A DNA stretch of 64,000 nucleotides, taken from Karstenula rhodostoma CBS 690.94 (Eukaryota; Ascomycota; Dothideomycetes; Pleosporales; Didymosphaeriaceae). Below the pieces are notes generated by a model. That model had not been told where the DNA came from and searched no databases. It saw only the letters and a program-made list of their open reading frames with translations. Both the position numbers and the translations under genes were made by a program. The DNA is taken from contig MU001518.1 of the NCBI GenBank assembly GCA_010093485.1, positions 114,782 to 178,781 of the forward strand, in the 5' to 3' direction. Below, piece after piece: positions 10,998 to 22,490 of the stretch (positions within the stretch are counted from its first letter, which is position 1; the number at the start of each line of letters is the position of its first letter).

Positions 10998-12222
10998 ATG
11001 CCTTCAAGCGAGTTACCAGTTGCATTCGTCAACGCAAGAGAAATTGTCGCTGCCACGATCACCCTGTCCATATCAGGAATCATCGTAGTGCTTCTGCGCT
11101 TCTGGGTGCGAGTATCTCACAAGATGTGCATTCGAGCGGACGACTGGCTGATACTTGCAGCACTGGTCAGTCGTGAAACGTAGCATAACGGTGATGCATA
11201 TCTAAAAGCTGTACAGGTGTTCGTTGTGGCCATGGCCGCAGTGTCATTGTATGGGGCATCGAAAAAGGCGGTGGGCTATCCCTCCGTGGAGCTCCCCCCG
11301 GAAGAGCAAATGACATCGCTTTCCCCCGAACAACGGCTTGTAGAGCTGACTTACTGGCTCTCGTGGATGCTCATGCTCCCGGCAACTGGATGTGTCAAGC
11401 TGAGCACCTTGTATCTATATCGTCGAATCTTTCCGGTGGACACGATGCCTACCTTTGACGTCGTTTCAAAGCTGCTGGTTGTGTTGTGCGCACTCTGGAC
11501 GGTGGCCTTCTTCTTCTCGAACGTATTTGGGTGCGGTATACATTTTCAGTGTGCATGGGCTTCTTTCGCGGAAGTGAGCACCTGCTGCACGAACAAATTT
11601 CTCAACCGGGATGTACTGCTGATCTCGGATCTCATCACAGATGTCATGGTTTGGAGCCTTCCTATCCCAGTGGTAAGATTGTCTGAGAATAAAGTGCGTC
11701 CGAGACTCAGTAACTCACACATCGTATAGGTGTGTGGTTTGAACATCAGTATCCGCCGGAAACTGGGCGCTGTTGCCATCTTCATGCTGGCTGCCTGTTC
11801 GCTTGCAGCGGCGGTTGTGCGGCTCTTGATCCAGCTTCGGCTCCACAAGAGAGGTCTTATGGCTTGGAAAAATGTCAATTGTAAGTGTTGAGTACCGTTG
11901 AGCTCGAGCTCTAAGTTTCTAATGATGGTCAGTGACATTGTCGACGACCTTGTACTGGTTATTTATCGAGGCGGACATTGCTCTGATCGCATGTTGCTTG
12001 CCCATGGTGCCTCTGTTATTCGACTTAATACCCATCTCCAGAGGTTTGAGCTCACTGCGATCCAAGCTCGGTATGCCCTCGGCCCCCTCACAGACAGAAA
12101 CACAGGGTTCAGAAGACGAACTTTGCAAGCGATCCAGCCTGTCCATACATATCGAACACGCATTTGATCTCGGCAGCGAAATAGTATTGCCGATTCGTTC
12201 TCGAGACGACTGCTTTGTTTGA
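10998..12222 (+). CDS. Rhodopsin-like seven-helix integral membrane protein
   Basis: Four exons, 10998-11165, 11217-11672, 11730-11880 and 11933-12222, encode 354 residues. All three introns (51, 57 and 52 nt) have GT..AG ends. The protein has about seven hydrophobic helices, with the hallmarks of the fungal rhodopsin-domain/PTH11-related family: an RxDDWLIL-like stretch after helix 2 (RADDWLILAAL), a Cys-bearing loop (FGCGIHFQC), DLITDVMVWSLPIPV in the fifth helix and a polar cytosolic tail. It is a plasma-membrane or endomembrane protein of unknown ligand; the family is not a confirmed opsin and I see no retinal lysine context. ATG 10998 is chosen because the frame opens upstream only from GTG. 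It lies head to head with the weak gene on its left and 0.57 kb upstream of the decarboxylase, in the same direction. Confidence 0.85.
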
Positions 12223-12789
12223 CTGGGATTGTTCCAGGTGTCACAGGTGTTCGGTGCTTCGAGTGCGTACGGCGTTATTCGCGTTCTTAGAATGGAGGTG
12301 GCATTAAGAAACACCGTCAAGGTACTCACGTCTTCCGAGTCATGTCCTGTATAGCTTCTCAACTTACAAACTAGCTGCGATATGTACAATCTTTCGCTGT
12401 CAAACAGTAGCCATCACTGCTTCTAGCATCATGTGACGTCATCATGCAGCTGCGCACAATGCAGGAGGACCTCACTTAGTCCCGTTGTGACTAGAGGATC
12501 TTCTGAGCATAGATACAACAGCGTGAAATGTGGAGAAGGAAGCGCGCTTCATCGGAGTGTAGAAGCGATGGGATGGCGGGGGAGGCACGTGTCGGCGTAA
12601 TCGGCGTATTGGCAAGCGCCATCGGATTGCTTCGGTCGGCAAGCAGCGGCCGACCACACTTTGTCCCTCACCTTCCCTCTTATCGCCGGTATACAAAGAG
12701 ACACACGACACAACGTGAACTTCAACACCTCGAATATTACATCGTCACTTGTTTCTTACATACAAGCCTTCGAATCCTGTTGTGGAGTT
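12223..12789. promoter_or_regulatory. Upstream region of the 2-keto-acid decarboxylase
   Basis: About 570 bp between the rhodopsin-like stop and the decarboxylase ATG. The last 130 bp are open in the decarboxylase frame but begin at TTG, and no ATG occurs before 12790, so they are leader rather than coding. No clear TATA box or repeat was seen. Confidence 0.4.
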
Positions 12790-14496
12790 ATGGCTCCCAC
12801 AGTCAAGCTTGCGGAATACCTATTCCAGCGATTGGCCCAACTCGGAATTGGTTCCGTTCACGGTGTCCCTGGCGATTTCAATCTCACACTCTTGGATTAC
12901 GTCGAACCCGCGGGATTGAACTGGGTCGGCAACGCAAACGAGCTCAATGCTGGCTATGCGGCAGACGCATATGCCCGCATCAAGGGCATATCAGCTCTCA
13001 TCACCACCTTTGGAGTCGGAGAATTGTCAGCTATTAACGCTATCGCCGGAGCCTACGCTGAAAGGGCGGCGCTTGTCCACATTGTCGGCACGCCTCCGCG
13101 AGCGACACAAGATGGGAGATTGTTGATACATCACACGTTTGCTGACGGCAACTTCATTCGGTTTGCTCAGATGAGTAAGCATGTTACTATCGCGCAAGCA
13201 AGCCTGAGGGATCCGAGGACCGCCCCGGAACAAATTGACCAGGTGCTCGTTCAGTGTCTGTTGCATTCAAGACCGGTGTATATCGAGGTCCCGGTGGATC
13301 TTGTGGATGTTCCAGTATTCTCTGAACGACTGCAGAAAAGGCTGGAGTTGCCAGAACCGGTTTGGGGATCGTCCCAGGAAAAGGCAATAGAAGCTGTTTT
13401 GGAGAAACTGCATGCTGCACAGCAGCCTATTATCTTGGTCGATGGAGAGATTCGGGCGATGGGCGTCGTCTCGGAGCTGCAAGACCTGACCAAGAAGACC
13501 GGATGGCCAACCTGGACTACTGGCTTTGCGAAGGGACTCCTTGACGAGACAGCATCCAACTTCCATGGTATCTATAGGGGCAAGTGGGAAGAAGAAGCCA
13601 CACGAGACTTCTTCCAGGGCGCAGACGTAGTGGTGTGTTTCGGTGCGCATTTCAGCACAACAAACAGCTGGGGTGGAACCAGTCTGCCTGAAAACGCTAA
13701 TACAGTCTTCTTTTCGGACACTGAGATACGGTTGGGCAGCCAGATATTCAGAGATGTCCCCTCAAGACAAGCACTTTCTGCATTACTACGAACCCTTGAC
13801 ACCGAAAAGATCCAGCGATACGAGCAATATCCTAAACTTCATCAGGACCTGACCGTTTCGATCCAAGAAACCGACCAGAGCGGGCCTATTACGCAAGACA
13901 AGGCCTGGAAAGTTCTTGCAACCTTCGTTCGCGAAGGGGACATTGTCATGGGCGAAACGGGGACACCCGGCTACGGTGCTCGAGAGATGCGTCTCCCACC
14001 TAATACAAGACTATTCACGCCAGTCACATGGTTATCCATCGGCTACATGCTTCCTGCAGCACAGGGAGCAGCGCTAGCACAGCGTGAACGCTCTGTGGGC
14101 AAAAAAGCCGGCCGAACGATATTACTCATTGGCGATGGTTCCTTCCAAATGACTGTTCAGGAACTCGGCACGATCATCAAAGAAAACCTCAATGTTGTCA
14201 TTTTCCTAATCAACAACGACGGATACACGATTGAGCGATGCATTCACGGCGTAGACGAAAAGTACAACGATGTGGCAAGGTGGCGGTATCTGGAGGCGCT
14301 GAGTTTCTTTGGAGCCGACAAAGGCGCCTATACCGCGACCGCGAAGACGTTCGGTGATCTCGGTGAGGTGTTAGCTGATGAGAGGTTAAGCGACGGAGAA
14401 GGAGTAAGGATGGTGGAGGTGTTCATGGGAAAGGAGGATGCGCCCGAAGGACCGTTGAAGGACCTAATCGAGGCTCAAAGGGCCAAGAAAGCGTAG
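12790..14496 (+). CDS. Thiamine-diphosphate-dependent 2-keto-acid decarboxylase (pyruvate/phenylpyruvate/indolepyruvate type)
   Basis: Intronless, 568 residues, the normal length for this family. The N-terminal domain holds the cofactor-activating Glu51 in NANELNAGYAADAYAR and the catalytic His114-His115 pair. The C-terminal domain has the diphosphate/Mg-binding GDGS (448-451) and NNDGYTIE (475-482), with the catalytic Glu482. All residues needed for non-oxidative decarboxylation of a 2-keto acid to an aldehyde are therefore visible. The histidine pair separates it from acetolactate synthases. Residues alone do not tell pyruvate from phenylpyruvate or indole-3-pyruvate. The nearby Aro8-type aminotransferase favours an aromatic substrate, leading to phenylacetaldehyde or indole-3-acetaldehyde (inference). 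Likely cytosolic. It lies 0.57 kb downstream of the rhodopsin-like gene on the same strand. Confidence 0.92.
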   Translation: MAPTVKLAEYLFQRLAQLGIGSVHGVPGDFNLTLLDYVEPAGLNWVGNANELNAGYAADAYARIKGISALITTFGVGELSAINAIAGAYAERAALVHIVGTPPRATQDGRLLIHHTFADGNFIRFAQMSKHVTIAQASLRDPRTAPEQIDQVLVQCLLHSRPVYIEVPVDLVDVPVFSERLQKRLELPEPVWGSSQEKAIEAVLEKLHAAQQPIILVDGEIRAMGVVSELQDLTKKTGWPTWTTGFAKGLLDETASNFHGIYRGKWEEEATRDFFQGADVVVCFGAHFSTTNSWGGTSLPENANTVFFSDTEIRLGSQIFRDVPSRQALSALLRTLDTEKIQRYEQYPKLHQDLTVSIQETDQSGPITQDKAWKVLATFVREGDIVMGETGTPGYGAREMRLPPNTRLFTPVTWLSIGYMLPAAQGAALAQRERSVGKKAGRTILLIGDGSFQMTVQELGTIIKENLNVVIFLINNDGYTIERCIHGVDEKYNDVARWRYLEALSFFGADKGAYTATAKTFGDLGEVLADERLSDGEGVRMVEVFMGKEDAPEGPLKDLIEAQRAKKA

Positions 14497-14895
14497 GCCT
14501 ACGGAGAAAATAGAAAACGAAATGACTCCACTCGGTGATCAACACACACTCAGAGCGAATCGGCCCTTGTTGTTACGACGGTGAAGACGACCACGTCGTC
14601 TGCGCTTGACTCACCGGAGGATCCCTGCGAAGATCAATCCGTGTCCTTGAAATCAAGGCAGAATGAAAACACAACAATGCGGCGCAGCGTCTCCCTCGCA
14701 CATATACACCTACCTATTCCAACGCCACTGTTCTGCATTAATCGAACAGCACACTCAAGCGGGCTCGTCTCCCACGATTCCCCAGATCGCGATCGATTCA
14801 GGGTCTTCCCGCCTCTCCTACGCGCCACGAAGATCCCTGCACAGCCTTGCGCATCGAAACAGCAACATTACGTCATACCCACCATCGAGGGCACC
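14497..14895. other. Intergenic / 5' leader
   Basis: About 400 bp between the decarboxylase stop and the next ATG. The frame of the following gene is open back to about 14581, but its first ATG in good context is 14896, so I treat this stretch as leader. No repeat was seen. Confidence 0.4.
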
Positions 14896-15848
14896 ATGTG
14901 CTACGCAAACTTCACGCAGCACTCTGGCTGTGGACATATTGGGGGGTCATCCACAAGGCCTCTGACACTCTGCGACGACGCCATCCAGCGGCTCTACTCT
15001 CTGCGCGGCCCCAACTCGCCGCCCATCTCGTCTCCCACGCAACAAAACACCTTCTTTCCGCCGCCCAGGCGCTCCGCGTCGAAGCGAAGATTCTTTTCGC
15101 TTTCGCAGACGCTATCCAGGACGTCTAGCATCGCGTCGCGGTCTTCGCGATCGAGTGCGGGCACGGGCGTAGACGGGCGACCAGCGCCGAGATCAGCGGC
15201 TGCGAGTTTCTCGCCCAGCACGACTGTCGCTGCGGACATCGACTATGCAAGTCTACCCGTGCATCAGCTCAATGCTGTGAAGTGCAGGGAGCCGATCAGG
15301 CGGAGCCAGGTGGCAAGCGACATGGACGTCTGCCCCGAGTGCAAGAAGGCGCTTGTGGATATGCGGAGCATGCTCGAGCGGTACGTTCTATCTTCGCATA
15401 AAAATTACTGGTGACGAAGCTGAGTTACTGCAGATACGACAAGTCAGGTTCTATCCGCGGAACCACGGCCTTCGAGCAGTTCCTCCGCTTCGGCGACGAC
15501 AGGAACTACACGGCCGATGGCGACGTGACGATCCCCGTGCGCGACAGCGTAGCCGGCGAGCACGGCGCCATGCAGGCCATCGTGCTCGGTCACGCGTCCG
15601 AGTCGCCCAACTTAAGGGAAAGAGGTGGAACTTGGGGTGATGTCGATGCGGAGACGCTGAGTGATCACCACGTTAATCACGTGAGCCATCCGAAAGGTCC
15701 CCGACGCGCCAGGATCGTGGGGCAGGCCATCGATGGGCATCCGAGCGAGGCGGGCTTTTTGGTCGAAGGCGGGACGAACGGTTTGGGGTATTGGAAGGGG
15801 GATGATGTGAGCAGCCTGGCTACCAGCCGAGTGTTTGCTGGCATATAA
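14896..15848 (+). CDS. Conserved fungal hypothetical protein, Cys/Ser-rich
   Basis: Two exons, 14896-15380 and 15434-15848 (53-nt intron), encode 299 residues. I do not recognise a characterised family, but the start MCYANFTQHSGCGHIG, with Cys and His, resembles the N-termini of short ascomycete proteins of unknown function. CxxC in MDVCPECKKAL near residue 144 could, with the N-terminal Cys/His residues, bind a metal (inference). The middle is a Ser/Arg/Pro-rich disordered stretch (about 40-115) likely to be phosphorylated. There is no signal peptide or membrane segment. ATG 14896 has a CACCATG context and starts at the conserved-looking end. The upstream extension is low-complexity and less convincing. 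It stands alone on the plus strand between the decarboxylase and the glucanase. Confidence 0.65.
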
Positions 15849-16799
15849 CGCGTCGTGCGTGCATTCTACGTGTGTGCGAGATGAAGACGTTTCGTGGAAA
15901 GGGTGCTGCTAGTTTGTAGATTGCGTGAAGCGTATGTGATAGCGTTCCGCAGATTTCCTTTGTTGCTTGAAGTTCTGTGCGAAGACAATGGGTGGGCATG
16001 TAAACCCAGTTAGCGAAACTGAGAAGTTAAAAGAAGAAAATAGCCAGCCTGTAGGTGTTCGCCAAAGGTTGCCAGCAGGATGAGTGGTCCGATAGGCTAC
16101 GATGAGAAAACCACCCAGGTACGTAATGGAAAACTCAAACTCGCAGTTGCTTGTATGACCGGGAATGCAGGGTTGAATCAAGCATGGTGTTGACGCTACC
16201 TAGATACACGAATACGTACATCATCGCAATTTCCGGCCCCCACATGATGACTCTCAGCCCTGGGGATTACTGTGTGTTCGTTCATACCCTTTCTGTGGAT
16301 CGTTGTGATATCCACCAATGGTCGACATGGTATCCTCGTTTTTCTTGTGGAGCTGGTTGATTACTCACGTTTACACACGTCGCTTAATCCCTGCGGATGG
16401 CGCCAGCCCCTTGCATCCCTTACCAAACCGGAGTCTTAGCACCCCCAGAATTGCGGCCGCAATCTTTTGCATGGCTGGTCCAAGATTAGACCTGATCCTA
16501 CACCCACTTCAACTTTCCGTTCAAACCATCTGCCTTTCCAATTCGCCAGATTCCACATGACGCTGGGCCAGCTGACCAAAGCTAGCGACTCCCTCGGCTG
16601 ACCGCTGATGCTCAACCTTACTGAACGCGGATGCTCAAAATAATCTTCAGCTGTGAAGCTCGCAGCCTGACCTGCCCACAAAGAATAATTTAAATATGCA
16701 AAGGGTTAACCTGCTTCCACCAGGCAGGAGACGAAGCTTTCTCTTTGTCTGCCAAATCCGCCCATCACCAAGATCTGGAGTGCCTTCAATTCTCAACCC
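15849..16799. other. Intergenic, glucanase promoter region
   Basis: About 950 bp without a supported gene. Near 16690 there is an AATTTAAATA A/T-rich element about 110 bp before the glucanase ATG that could serve as a TATA-like box. Short open frames here show no family signal. Confidence 0.4.
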
Positions 16800-19565
16800 A
16801 TGAAGCTACTCCAATATCTGCTGCCTATAGCAGCAGTCTCTTGCGCTGCTGAAGCAGCGATCATAAGACGGGCCGATCCTCTTGCGAAAGGTGCGCCCAA
16901 GTCTGCGTATTGGCCTGTTCCGCCTGTGCCGAAAGGACCCACCAAGCCGTACGTTTTCGGCCATGTCTCTATCGAAGTTTTAGCTCACCCAGTCCTACCA
17001 CAGTGTTGCTCCCACAGGCCCTGCTGCTGTCAATCGCAATGCATCCTACGACCCCAGTGACATTGAACTGGCAAAGCCCATCAAAGTCGAAGCGGAGTTC
17101 AAGGTTGCTGCCGCCTGCTCCGGCCCCGTGACCAGCAACCCTACGGGTTTCTGGATGGACCAGCAAGATCACACTGGAAACGCTCGTGGCTATGCTCCAT
17201 TCTTGGTATATTTCATCGAAAGCTTTGGCATATTGCCCAGGGACTGACCAATGCAGGGCACTTTCTACAACTACAGAACATACCGCAATGTCCAGAGAGA
17301 TTATGATGCCAAGGGCGACGGCACCGGTGACCAGACAGCCGCTATTCAAAATGCACTCAATGATAATAGCCAAAATGGAAACCGGTACAAGGGTCCGCTC
17401 GCTGCGCAGCCTGCACATGTGTTTATCCCGGGTGGCACGTACCAGCTAGGCTCGAAACTCGACTTGCGGAAAGGCACCATCATTATGGGAGATCCTAACA
17501 ATCCTCCGGTGTTGAAGGCTGCGCCTGGTTTCTCTGGTGATGTGCTCATCGATGGTTACGATGCTGCGAGTTCACCTGAGACGTCTTTCATGACTCAATT
17601 GCGCAATGTTGTCATTGAGTGAGTATCCTCCTAGGTCGTCCAGAGAAATTGCAAGATAACAGTTGTAGTACCACAGCTCTTTCACCAAGCAAGAAGATCA
17701 GCGCCCTTCGTTGGGGAGTAGCCCAAGGCTGCGCTTTAGGCAACGTCAAAATCAATATGCCCTCCAGCTCCACCGGCCATACTGGTATTTGGTTAGAAGC
17801 CGGGTCCACGATTGCAGTGACGGACGTGCAAATCACAGGTGGAGCCATCGGCATACAGAACACCAACCAACAAGTTATTTTCAAGAACATCTACTTCAAA
17901 TACTGCACGACGGCATACGTCGCACCTGGCGGATTTAACTCACTGCTGCAAGGCGTCACGTTCGATACCTGTGGTGTTGGAATCGACGCCACAGTCGACC
18001 CCAGGGGCCACGGCGAGGTTATTCTTCTTGACTCCGAGAGCAAGAATTCAGGAAACACGGTCGTATTTCGGGACTCGTCGAATGACCCAGGAGATCGCAA
18101 CAACCAAATCGTGATCCAGAATCTCAAACACGATACTAATAACCCGATAGCAGTGAAGTCAAGCGGCCAGGTTGTGCTCGCGGCGCAACCGACAGTCACA
18201 ACTTGGGTCTGGGGTAACGCCTCTCCAGGACAATACCAAACAGGTGTTACGTACGCGAACTCGCGACCCCAGAGCCTCCTTGATTCTTCCGGCAAATTCT
18301 TCATGAAGGATGCACCGACGTTTTCGGGTTACGCGAAGGACCAGATTGTCAACGTCAAGGACGCAGGATTTGATGTAAAGGGCGACGGGAGGTCCGATGA
18401 TTCTGCAGCGCTGAACGCGATTCTGCTACAGAATGCTGCCAACTGCAAGATAACGTAAGCCAACAGTGCCTAATTCATGTTGAAGACGTGCAACCCTAAC
18501 AAATCACAGATACTTCCCTTACGGCGTATATGTCGTTCTTTCCACCCTATTCATCCCACCCGGAAGTCGCATTGTCGGCGAAGCCTGGCCCGTCATCAGT
18601 GGAGCAGGCGACAAGTTCAGAGACGCCAACAACCCTGTTCCCGTTGTCAAAGTCGGCAATGCCAACGATGTCGGTGTCGCTCAGATTTCAGACATGCGCT
18701 TCACAGTCGCAGAGCCGCTGGCTGGAGCAAAGATCATGGAGTGGAACATGGCCGGCGCATCTAACGGAGACGTCGGAATCTGGAACTCGATCGTGAACAT
18801 CGGTGGCATGCGTGATTCTACGGTGTCAGCCTCGTGCCAGTCTCAAAATCCTTGTCAGGCAGCGCACACGGGCGTGCATCTGACGGCGAGTAGCTCGGTG
18901 TATGTGCAGAACTGTACGTTGTTCCAATCTTTCCGTATCTGTCCATGTGCTGATCGATCGCAACAGTATGGGTCTGGACGGCGGACCATGACGAAGACGG
19001 CACACCAGGCAACCTGATCATCTCAACTGGCCGCGGTATCCTCATCGAGGCCACAAAAGCAACGTGGCTGGTGGGCAGTGGCTCAGAGCACCACTGGCTC
19101 TACGGATACAACTTCAACAACGCCCGAAATGTCTATGCTGGTCTGCTACAAGTCGAGTCGCCCTACATGCAGGGTCGCGGCGCTGTCCAAGTCGCACCAG
19201 CACCATGGACTGCACGCAATGGCGACCCCGACTTCAGCTGGTGCTCCGGGGGCGACGGGTACTGCCGCAGCTCCGTCGGCATCAACGTGCAAAACTCGCA
19301 GAATATCAACTTGTACTCATCTTCGACATGGGCGTTCTTCGACGGGCCGTGGGATGGGCAATACGATGGAAAATTCCAATGCGCCAATAATGACTGTCAG
19401 GAGAATATGAATCGTGTGGCTGGCAGTACAAGTGCATTGACGTGGTATGGGGTCAATACCAGGTATGGGAAAACGATGATATTGGATGGGAAGGCCAACC
19501 CGCAGATGCTAAACAATCCCGGGGGTTGGGGTGGAAACTTGGTGGCGTATCGACAGTTTGCATAG
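16800..19565 (+). CDS. Secreted exo-beta-1,3-glucanase, glycoside hydrolase family 55
   Basis: Six exons, 16800-16948, 17004-17205, 17257-17618, 17669-18454, 18510-18913 and 18967-19565, encode 833 residues; all five introns (50-55 nt) keep the frame. Residues 1-20 form a signal peptide (LLPIAAVSCAAEA), followed by a dibasic RR likely cut by a Kex2-type protease. Two right-handed beta-helix (pectate-lyase-3-like) halves each open with a GDG motif: KGDGTGDQTAAI near residue 137 and KGDGRSDDSAAL near 478. This tandem layout, and LWVWTADHD in the second half, are typical of GH55. The enzyme cleaves beta-1,3-glucan (laminarin, callose or its own wall glucan) outside the cell. No lesion was found. 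It is the last clearly intact gene before the pseudogene-rich region. Confidence 0.92.
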
Positions 19566-19738
19566 AAAAATCGGGTGATGCTTTGGTCGAATTGGACTGG
19601 AGAAGGCCGTCAGATGCATTACCAGATACGGCTGGTAATTTGACCCAAAAGAAAACCCATGCTTCACACTTGTATGAGATCCCCTGCGTGACACAGCACA
19701 AAGTTAACGAGCATCGCCCTCGCCCCAAGATAAAGGTC

Positions 19739-20197
19739 TTAGATATGGAACACTTCCACAGGGCGTGACTGCACTGGATGGAACCCCGCAAGTCGTAGTC
19801 GCGCCTGTTTAACCCAGTCCAACACGCTCGTTCTCCGCGCAAAAATCGTCGCCACAACGACGGTGATCAGGGTAGCACATTGATCCAGATCGGAGAGACT
19901 AGCGCCTGTCCGCGGGAATACAGATGTATGCGTGGCCCTGAGACCAACAAGAAAAGCAACCTGCAAGAGTACGAACACTGTCACCCTTTCAAACCGTGGG
20001 CGTTTCTCCTCGACCCGGTACGGATGGCGATCCATCAGCCTTTCTACCTTAACGCAAGAGTGTAAGATGTTCAAAAACAGGAGGAAAGCGAATAATGGGC
20101 CCCGTACCATTTGCATCGTGAAAAACATGCTGTATAGTCGCCGTGCACCAACATGATCTAAGCTTAAGGATTTCGGTAAGTGCTGAATGTGGCGCAA
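19739..20197 (-). CDS. Small hypothetical membrane protein (weak)
   Basis: Intronless frame of 152 residues with three hydrophobic segments (about residues 28-47 GPLFAFLLFLNIL, 72-90 VTVFVLLQVAFLVGL and 108-122 LITVVVATIFA) separated by charged loops, a pattern unlike random sequence. No family is recognised. A second ATG lies a few residues before the first hydrophobic segment. It is convergent with the glucanase and divergent from the GMC oxidoreductase pseudogene. It could be a chance frame; similarity in related fungi would settle it. Confidence 0.3.
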   Translation of the reverse strand: MRHIQHLPKSLSLDHVGARRLYSMFFTMQMVRGPLFAFLLFLNILHSCVKVERLMDRHPYRVEEKRPRFERVTVFVLLQVAFLVGLRATHTSVFPRTGASLSDLDQCATLITVVVATIFARRTSVLDWVKQARLRLAGFHPVQSRPVEVFHI

Positions 20198-20401
20198 AAC
20201 GACACGAGTCGAATGTTACTAGTGGATTGAGCTCAGACTCATGCCGCTTGGGCTTCGGCGAATGGATTTCCCTGCGCTATTATCGTCAAAGACTTTCCAG
20301 TCAAGGCTCGATATAAGAAACTAGGTACTGCTAGTATGAGGCTGTCACTGGTATCACCAGCCTTTTTTGTCCAATTTCAAGGCTGAATCGAATCTTTTCA
20401 C

Positions 20402-22321
20402 ATGAAAATGAAGATCTCCATCCCGATTGCCCTGGCTGCCACGTGGAGCTGTGCAGTACCCAGTGCACAAGCGTTCCAGGAAACACTTGCGGCCGAACAA
20501 CTCCTAGGCTCGCACTTCGGTGTTCCTACCATCCCAGCGACCTACGACTACATCATCCTCGGCGGCGGTACCGCTGGTCTTGCTTTGGCACGCAGACTTG
20601 CTGCCGACTCAAGGTACACTGTTGCAGTTGTGAATGCCGGCGATTTTGCCGAATTCGCCAATGGCAACTATTCCCAGATTCCGGCATTTGCTTCGGTGTT
20701 TGGTGGTTCAGATCCTGCTTTGAAGACCCCGTTGTTGGACTGGGGCCAATACACCTCGCCTCAAAGTGTGAGTCCAAAATCGACCTCTGCCAAAGCAAAG
20801 CGTAGAACTATGTTAATTCAAGTGTGATTGAAAAGCAACTCAATGGAAGGAGGATATTCTACCCCACAGGCAAATTCCTGTGTGGTGCAAGCTCCCGTAA
20901 TTATTTGTGGTTTCCAAGAGCTCACGCGGGAGCTTTGAAAAAGTGGGCAGAACTGACTGGAGACAACTCTTTTCTGTTTGCGAACCTGTTGCCTTACTAC
21001 AAGAAAGTCAGTACATTCACGCCGCCTAATAAGAGGACTCGAATTGCGAATGCTACTACACCCCATGACGCCTCAGTATGGTCGACCAGCGGTCCAGTCC
21101 AAGCAAGTTACCCAAATTGAGCCAACCCCATCTCGTCCTGGATCGAGCTAGGGCTCAAAGCACTGGGTCTCAAGGCTCTTACCGGTGGTCTGGCTGACGG
21201 AAATATCTGGTGTTACGGTTACCCAGCATCGACTATCGACCCGACGCAAGAATCGAGATCATCGTCTTCGACGTCCTATCTTCGCGAAGCGCTCAAGAAG
21301 ACCATGAGCCTGAACGTTTGCAAGAACACACTAGCCAAGAAGATTATATTCGACGGTTCGAAGAAAGCCACTGGTGCTGTTGTTGAAGCTGGTGGTGTTG
21401 AATTTACTCTCAGTGCAAACAGAGAGGCCATCGTCTCAGCTGGATTTGCCCGATTCCCGCAACTTCTTATGGTATCTGGAGTCGGCCCAGCCTCTACATT
21501 GCAAAGTTTTGGAATCCAAGTAGTATCGGACCTTCCCGGCGTCGGCCAGAACATGTGGGATCATGCTCTCGTATCTCCATCATACCAGGTGAAGGTGCTT
21601 ATACACAATGCTTTCTCCGATCCGGCTGTCATCGTTGGGGCCATAAATTCCTAGCCTCACTGGTCTGCTTACTAATAACGGAGGCGACATTCTTGCTTTC
21701 GACCGGTTCACGAATGGTGCCATCTCCAAGGCCACGAACGATTCCATCACAGCGTTCTCCAACGATTGGCCGTCGATCATGTTCATGTTTCTGGACGCTT
21801 ACCTCGGCTACAACGAGAACTCAGGAACAGGCCCCGCTGGAAACTACGCCTCCCCCATGGTTGCAATCACTGCTCCCTTCTCGCGTGGGAATATCACCAT
21901 CAGTTTTACGGACACCAACGACAACCCCATCGTGTCGCCCAACTGGCTGTCGGATCCACGGGACCAGGAACAGGTTTTGGCAGCTTTCAAGCGTTCCCGC
22001 CAGGTGTTTACCCAAAAGGAAACGAAACCTGTGGTCATCGGCGACGAAGTGTTCCCAGGTCTAGACGTTGCAACTGATGCTCAGATTCTGGCTGTCTTGA
22101 AGAAGCAAGTCTTTTCCGCCTATCACGGTAGCTGCACAAACGCAATGGGTCCGCAGAGCAACAAGATGTCAGTTGTGGATACCAAGGGACGGGTCTATGG
22201 GGTCTCCAAATTGCGAGTGGTTGACGCGTCGATTTTCCCTGTACTCCCACCGGGTGCACCGCAGCACACCGTGTATGCGCTTGCTGAGAAGATCGCGAAC
22301 GACATCTTGACTGGCTCGTGA
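20402..22321 (+). pseudogene. GMC-family FAD oxidoreductase, disrupted
   Basis: A glucose-methanol-choline oxidoreductase with a signal peptide (residues 1-24) and the FAD-binding GGGTAGLALARRL near 55-67; members oxidise alcohols, often outside the cell. Exon 1 is 20402-20767 and a 68-nt intron ends at 20835. The frame then meets TGA at 21118-21120, where SYPN.ANPISSW implies a tryptophan (TGG to TGA), and a frameshift near 21650 gives TAG at 21652-21654, after which the coding sense continues in the next frame to 22321. Motifs are also worn: the GGSSARN-type loop reads CGASSRN, the acidic residue after the Rossmann beta-2 strand is Asn, and the C-terminal PPGHPQ-type active-site histidine is Ala (PPGAPQ). 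These point to a relic rather than sequencing error, though the frameshift alone could be an error. Confidence 0.8.
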
Positions 22322-22490
22322 AGACCTAGGGGGATCATGATATGGAGTAGTACTAATATTCGAATATTAATAGAAGCATCAGTTTCACTGTAGAATGTAT
22401 GAGCAACCTTTTTCACAACACCATATCTGATTGCGACGATCGTGATGCTTCTGCCTACCCTTTACCAGAACGTCTGATTTTCCACCCAAA

